A stretch of DNA of 64,000 nt from Bacteroidales bacterium UBA6229 (GTDB lineage Bacteria; Bacteroidota; Bacteroidia; Bacteroidales; F082), in assembly GCA_002440975.1 (NCBI GenBank), contig DJWN01000025.1, forward strand, positions 7,137 through 71,136, read 5' to 3'. Below are positions 61,472 to 64,000 of the stretch, one piece after another; the first letter of the stretch is position 1; every line of letters begins with the position of its first letter. The translations under genes and the position numbers were made by a program. The notes under the pieces are model-generated. The model was given only the letters and a program-made list of their open reading frames with translations, was not told the DNA's origin and made no database searches.

Positions 61472-62320
61472 TTAGTTTATCAGTCCATCCAACAGATTCA
61501 TTTCCTGCTCATCCAATGTGATGTTTGCGGCAGTAATGTTTTCCAGAATATGCAATTCGCTTGTCATTTTGGGTATTGCCAATGTAAGGGGTTTATTTAG
61601 TAGCCAGGCCAGCGCAATCTGCATGGGTGTGGCTTCGTAACGGGCTGCAATTTCGTTAATCAGAGGTTTTTGTAAGGGATTAAATGCACCTTTCATAAGG
61701 GGGCGCCAGGCGGTTATGCTGATGCCTTTTGAGAGGCAGAAAGGAATGATGGCTGCTTCTACATCTTCGGTTATACGACCGTTATTTCGAGTGAAAATAT
61801 TGTATTCCAGTTGATTAGTAATAATTGGTTTGTCAGTCCATCGCAATATTTCTTCCGTTTGAGCTGCTGAAAAGTTACTCAGACCAAAATGTTTGATCTT
61901 GCCTTGCTCGAGCAATTTACTTATGGCTTTCATGGTTTCATTAACAGGAACCTCTGGATTGGGCCAATGCAACAAATACAGATCAAGATAATCTATTTGC
62001 AGTCGTTTCAGGCTGTTATGGGCAGCTTCAATTAAATCCTGATGAGCCAGATGATCGCCAGAAACCTTGGAGGTAATCAACAATTTTTCTCTGTCAAAAC
62101 CTTGTATGGCTTTGGCAACAAGTTCTTCTGTATGTCCGTTGCCATACATTTCGGCTGTGTCGATATGTCGGATGCCCTGCTCCAGTGCAAAGCGGATAGC
62201 GCGGATAAATCTTTGATCTTCACTTTTGTCGGGCCTATGCCGGCCACCCATTTCCCAGGTGCCAATGCCCAGCTTGGGCAAACTCATGCGCTTCTGAACC
62301 AGTATTTCGGGTATGCTCAT
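61472..62320 (-). CDS. Aldo/keto reductase
   Basis: 282 residues, (beta/alpha)8 NADPH-type reductase with catalytic D54, Y59 (DTAEMYGNG), K85 (TSKV) and H118 (LLHWPNP). Start overlaps the aldolase stop by 4 bases, so it is translationally coupled. In this context it may reduce the aldehyde released by the aldolase. Substrate inferred from position only. Confidence 0.9.
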   Translation of the reverse strand: MSIPEILVQKRMSLPKLGIGTWEMGGRHRPDKSEDQRFIRAIRFALEQGIRHIDTAEMYGNGHTEELVAKAIQGFDREKLLITSKVSGDHLAHQDLIEAAHNSLKRLQIDYLDLYLLHWPNPEVPVNETMKAISKLLEQGKIKHFGLSNFSAAQTEEILRWTDKPIITNQLEYNIFTRNNGRITEDVEAAIIPFCLSKGISITAWRPLMKGAFNPLQKPLINEIAARYEATPMQIALAWLLNKPLTLAIPKMTSELHILENITAANITLDEQEMNLLDGLIN

Positions 62321-62955
62321 GTGTTCATCAGTTTGTCAATGGCCTGCACTTCTTCGCTACTTAGTGGTTGTGCACCGCCTATCAGGCTTGAGAGTAATTC
62401 CACTTTGGCACAGCTTTCGAGCACTTCCAGCCGGTCAAAGGCTTCCAGTAGGCTTTTGCCAACCGTCAGTACTCCGTGATTAGCCAGGAGCACGGCATTG
62501 GCTGTTGTGATTTCTGCAGCAACAGCTTCGGCCAGGGCCAATGTGCCCATCAATTGATAAGGAGCAGTGGCAATTTTCCCGACAACGGCACGGGATTCGC
62601 CCATCAGGTCCACATTGATGGATTTATGTGCAACGGCAAAGCTTGTAGCCAGCGGTGGATGAGCATGTACGATGGCATGTACATCGGGTCTGTTTTTATA
62701 AACAGCCAGATGCATCCCTGTTTCCATGCTAAGTTTAAGTTTGTTGCTTAATGATCTTCCATGCTTATCGGTCATCCCAACATCGGAGGCTTTCATACGG
62801 CCTTTGTCAGTTTGCGAGGCCGTGATCAAGACCATGCCGTTTGGCAGTTTAATGCTGATATTTCCGCCCGAAGTAGTTGTGAGGCCTCGCTTGTAAAGCC
62901 TTCGCATGAAGTAGGCAATTTCTTTTTTAAAGTGATTTAGTTCGTTCATCTTCAA
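62317..62955 (-). CDS. Class II aldolase/MtnB-family protein (probable 5-deoxyribulose-1-P or MTRu-1-P aldolase)
   Basis: 212 residues: zinc His H97/H99 (VHAHPPLA) and H160 (NHGVLTVG), catalytic Glu E78 (SMETGMH). FucA-type aldolases and the MtnB dehydratase share this fold; no MtnC or MtnD is adjacent, favouring the aldolase reading. Start overlaps the mtnA end by about 29 bases (or 23 with ATG at 62949). Confidence 0.82.
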   Translation of the reverse strand: MKMNELNHFKKEIAYFMRRLYKRGLTTTSGGNISIKLPNGMVLITASQTDKGRMKASDVGMTDKHGRSLSNKLKLSMETGMHLAVYKNRPDVHAIVHAHPPLATSFAVAHKSINVDLMGESRAVVGKIATAPYQLMGTLALAEAVAAEITTANAVLLANHGVLTVGKSLLEAFDRLEVLESCAKVELLSSLIGGAQPLSSEEVQAIDKLMNT

Positions 62956-64000
62956 TGGTTTTCAACAAGCTTGAGATGGATTGATAATGTGCTTTTATGG
63001 TACCGTGCTCAGTGATTATTCCTGTGATATATTTAGCCGGAGTAACATCGAAAGCCGGATTATAAGCGGTTGATCCAGGAGCGGCAATCATCACTTTCAC
63101 TTTGTTTCCGTTGGCATCAATCCCATCCTGAAACAGCACTTCATCCTGGCTGCGTTCTTCGATGATGATATCTTTTCCAGATTTGCATTCTCTGTCGATG
63201 GTCGAGGTGGGTGCAGCAACATAAAAAGGTACACCAAAAGTATTGGCTAGTATGGCTCTGCCCAGCGTTCCTATTTTGTTGGCAGTGTCGCCATTTCGTG
63301 CGATGCGGTCGGCTCCAACGATTACCAGGTCAATTTTACCTTGTTGCATCAAACTGGCAGCTGCATTGTCGGGGATGATGGTAAACGGAACACCTTCCTG
63401 CATCAGTTCCCAGGCAGTGAGGCGGGCTCCCTGACCTCTTGGACGCGTTTCATCAACATAAACAAAAATATCCTTACCTTCTTTTTTGGCTGTATAAACA
63501 GGAGACAGTGCGGTTCCATAATCAACAAAGGCAAGCCAGCCGGCATTGCAGTGGGTAAGGATGTGTGTATTATTTTTGATCAGCTTGTTTCCATGTCGTC
63601 CGATGGCTCTGGTGTCTTCCGTATCCTGAAGCGCAATACGCTGGGCTTCTGTTTTGGCGTTTTCGGCGGATAGTTGCCCTGCGTCAAAAACCCTTTCAAC
63701 AGCATAGAACAGGTTGCGGGCAGTGGGTCGTGTGCCTTCAATTTCGCCACGTGCCTCTTGCAGAAATACTTCTCTGTCTTTTTCAGGAGCTTCCAGAAAA
63801 GCCTGTGCCATGGCAAATGCTGCAGCTGCTCCAATAGCACCGGCACCGCGAACCGTCATATCGGTGATGGCCATACAGGTATCCCAATAAGTAAGGCATT
63901 CATGTATTTGAAAGTTGAAAGGAAGCGCATTCTGGTCTATCATTTTCACAGAACTTCCTTCCATCCAAACGGTTTGATATGAGCGGTCTTCAATTACCAT
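62927..64000 (-). CDS. mtnA: S-methyl-5-thioribose-1-phosphate isomerase
   Basis: 357 residues. Isomerises 5-methylthioribose-1-phosphate (and 5-deoxyribose-1-phosphate) to the ribulose-1-phosphate form. Motifs: VRGAGAIGAAAA, catalytic Cys in THCNAGWLA, Asp in VGADRIARNGDTANKIGT. ATG lies at the last base of the window (64000); the N-terminus matches the family, so it is probably complete, but an upstream start cannot be excluded. Confidence 0.94.
   Translation of the reverse strand: MVIEDRSYQTVWMEGSSVKMIDQNALPFNFQIHECLTYWDTCMAITDMTVRGAGAIGAAAAFAMAQAFLEAPEKDREVFLQEARGEIEGTRPTARNLFYAVERVFDAGQLSAENAKTEAQRIALQDTEDTRAIGRHGNKLIKNNTHILTHCNAGWLAFVDYGTALSPVYTAKKEGKDIFVYVDETRPRGQGARLTAWELMQEGVPFTIIPDNAAASLMQQGKIDLVIVGADRIARNGDTANKIGTLGRAILANTFGVPFYVAAPTSTIDRECKSGKDIIIEERSQDEVLFQDGIDANGNKVKVMIAAPGSTAYNPAFDVTPAKYITGIITEHGTIKAHYQSISSLLKTIEDERTKSL

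Noticed and set aside
1..64000. CRISPR array, prophage, rRNA operon or insertion sequence
   Set aside because: No regularly spaced repeats, phage or transposase proteins, or rRNA sequence seen by reading; only the small MITE-like element remains.

Overview
The window comes from a member of the Bacteroidota, most likely class Bacteroidia. The evidence is its gene families: SprA, GldE and GldD of gliding motility and type IX secretion, a peptidase ending in a Por/T9SS sorting tail, and a 29-residue AURKAIP1/COX24-type protein behind HU. Several upstream regions carry the Bacteroidota promoter signature TTG-N18/19-TAnnTTTG, and Shine-Dalgarno sequences before starts are weak. Both tRNA genes lack an encoded CCA. 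I saw no rRNA, CRISPR array, transposase or prophage; this is mostly a dense, slowly evolving chromosomal backbone.

Layout. 1-8395 (+): the 3' part of sprA, then gcvH, a VanZ-like gene and tonB. 8448-12242 (-): uvrC, thiL and a TPR lipoprotein. 12451-17871: tRNA-CAU, a HAD phosphatase converging on a dus gene, a CPBP protease, an ExbB/membrane/ExbD/ExbD energy-transduction operon (-), and tRNA-Ser(GGA). 18008-26967 (-): secreted M28 peptidase, ansA, tatD, hflX, a small membrane protein, trpS, rng, the 29-aa ribosomal-type protein and HU. 27099-30702 (+): mutY, ssb, gldE, gldD. 30705-34992: an AlgJ-like/MBOAT polysaccharide O-acetylation pair (-) and an SLC45-like transporter (+). 35053-41090 (-): a three-gene NAD(P)H/ferredoxin flavoprotein complex. 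41429-42946 (+): a cysteine-cluster protein and obg. 43079-48001 (-): fumC, a four-helix protein, an ArsC-like protein, prfB with its programmed frameshift, recX, an FKBP lipoprotein and a sirtuin. 48108-55261 (-): mdh, a large Asp-box protein, a membrane protein and YgiQ. 55262-61471 (+): a MITE-like inverted-repeat element, a 57-aa membrane protein, then a TetR-controlled ferredoxin/cupin unit and an RND/LolA-like/beta-barrel unit. 61472-64000 (-): aldo/keto reductase, class II aldolase and mtnA.

Three parts deserve most attention. (1) The 41090-35053 operon looks like a Bfu/Hyd/Stn-type electron-bifurcating complex. Its large subunit fuses a 2Fe-2S domain, a GltD/NfnB-like flavoprotein, two 4Fe-4S ferredoxin motifs and a molybdopterin-oxidoreductase-like domain with no visible cofactor ligand. 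(2) The TetR regulon has two matching palindromes. One lies exactly between the -33 and -7 boxes of the tetR promoter; the other touches the start codon of the RND gene, after a terminator that separates the two units. This defines an envelope export module whose cargo is unknown. (3) mtnA-aldolase-reductase resembles a DHAP-shunt operon for disposal of 5'-deoxynucleoside by-products of radical SAM and polyamine chemistry. The reductase is a plausible added step.
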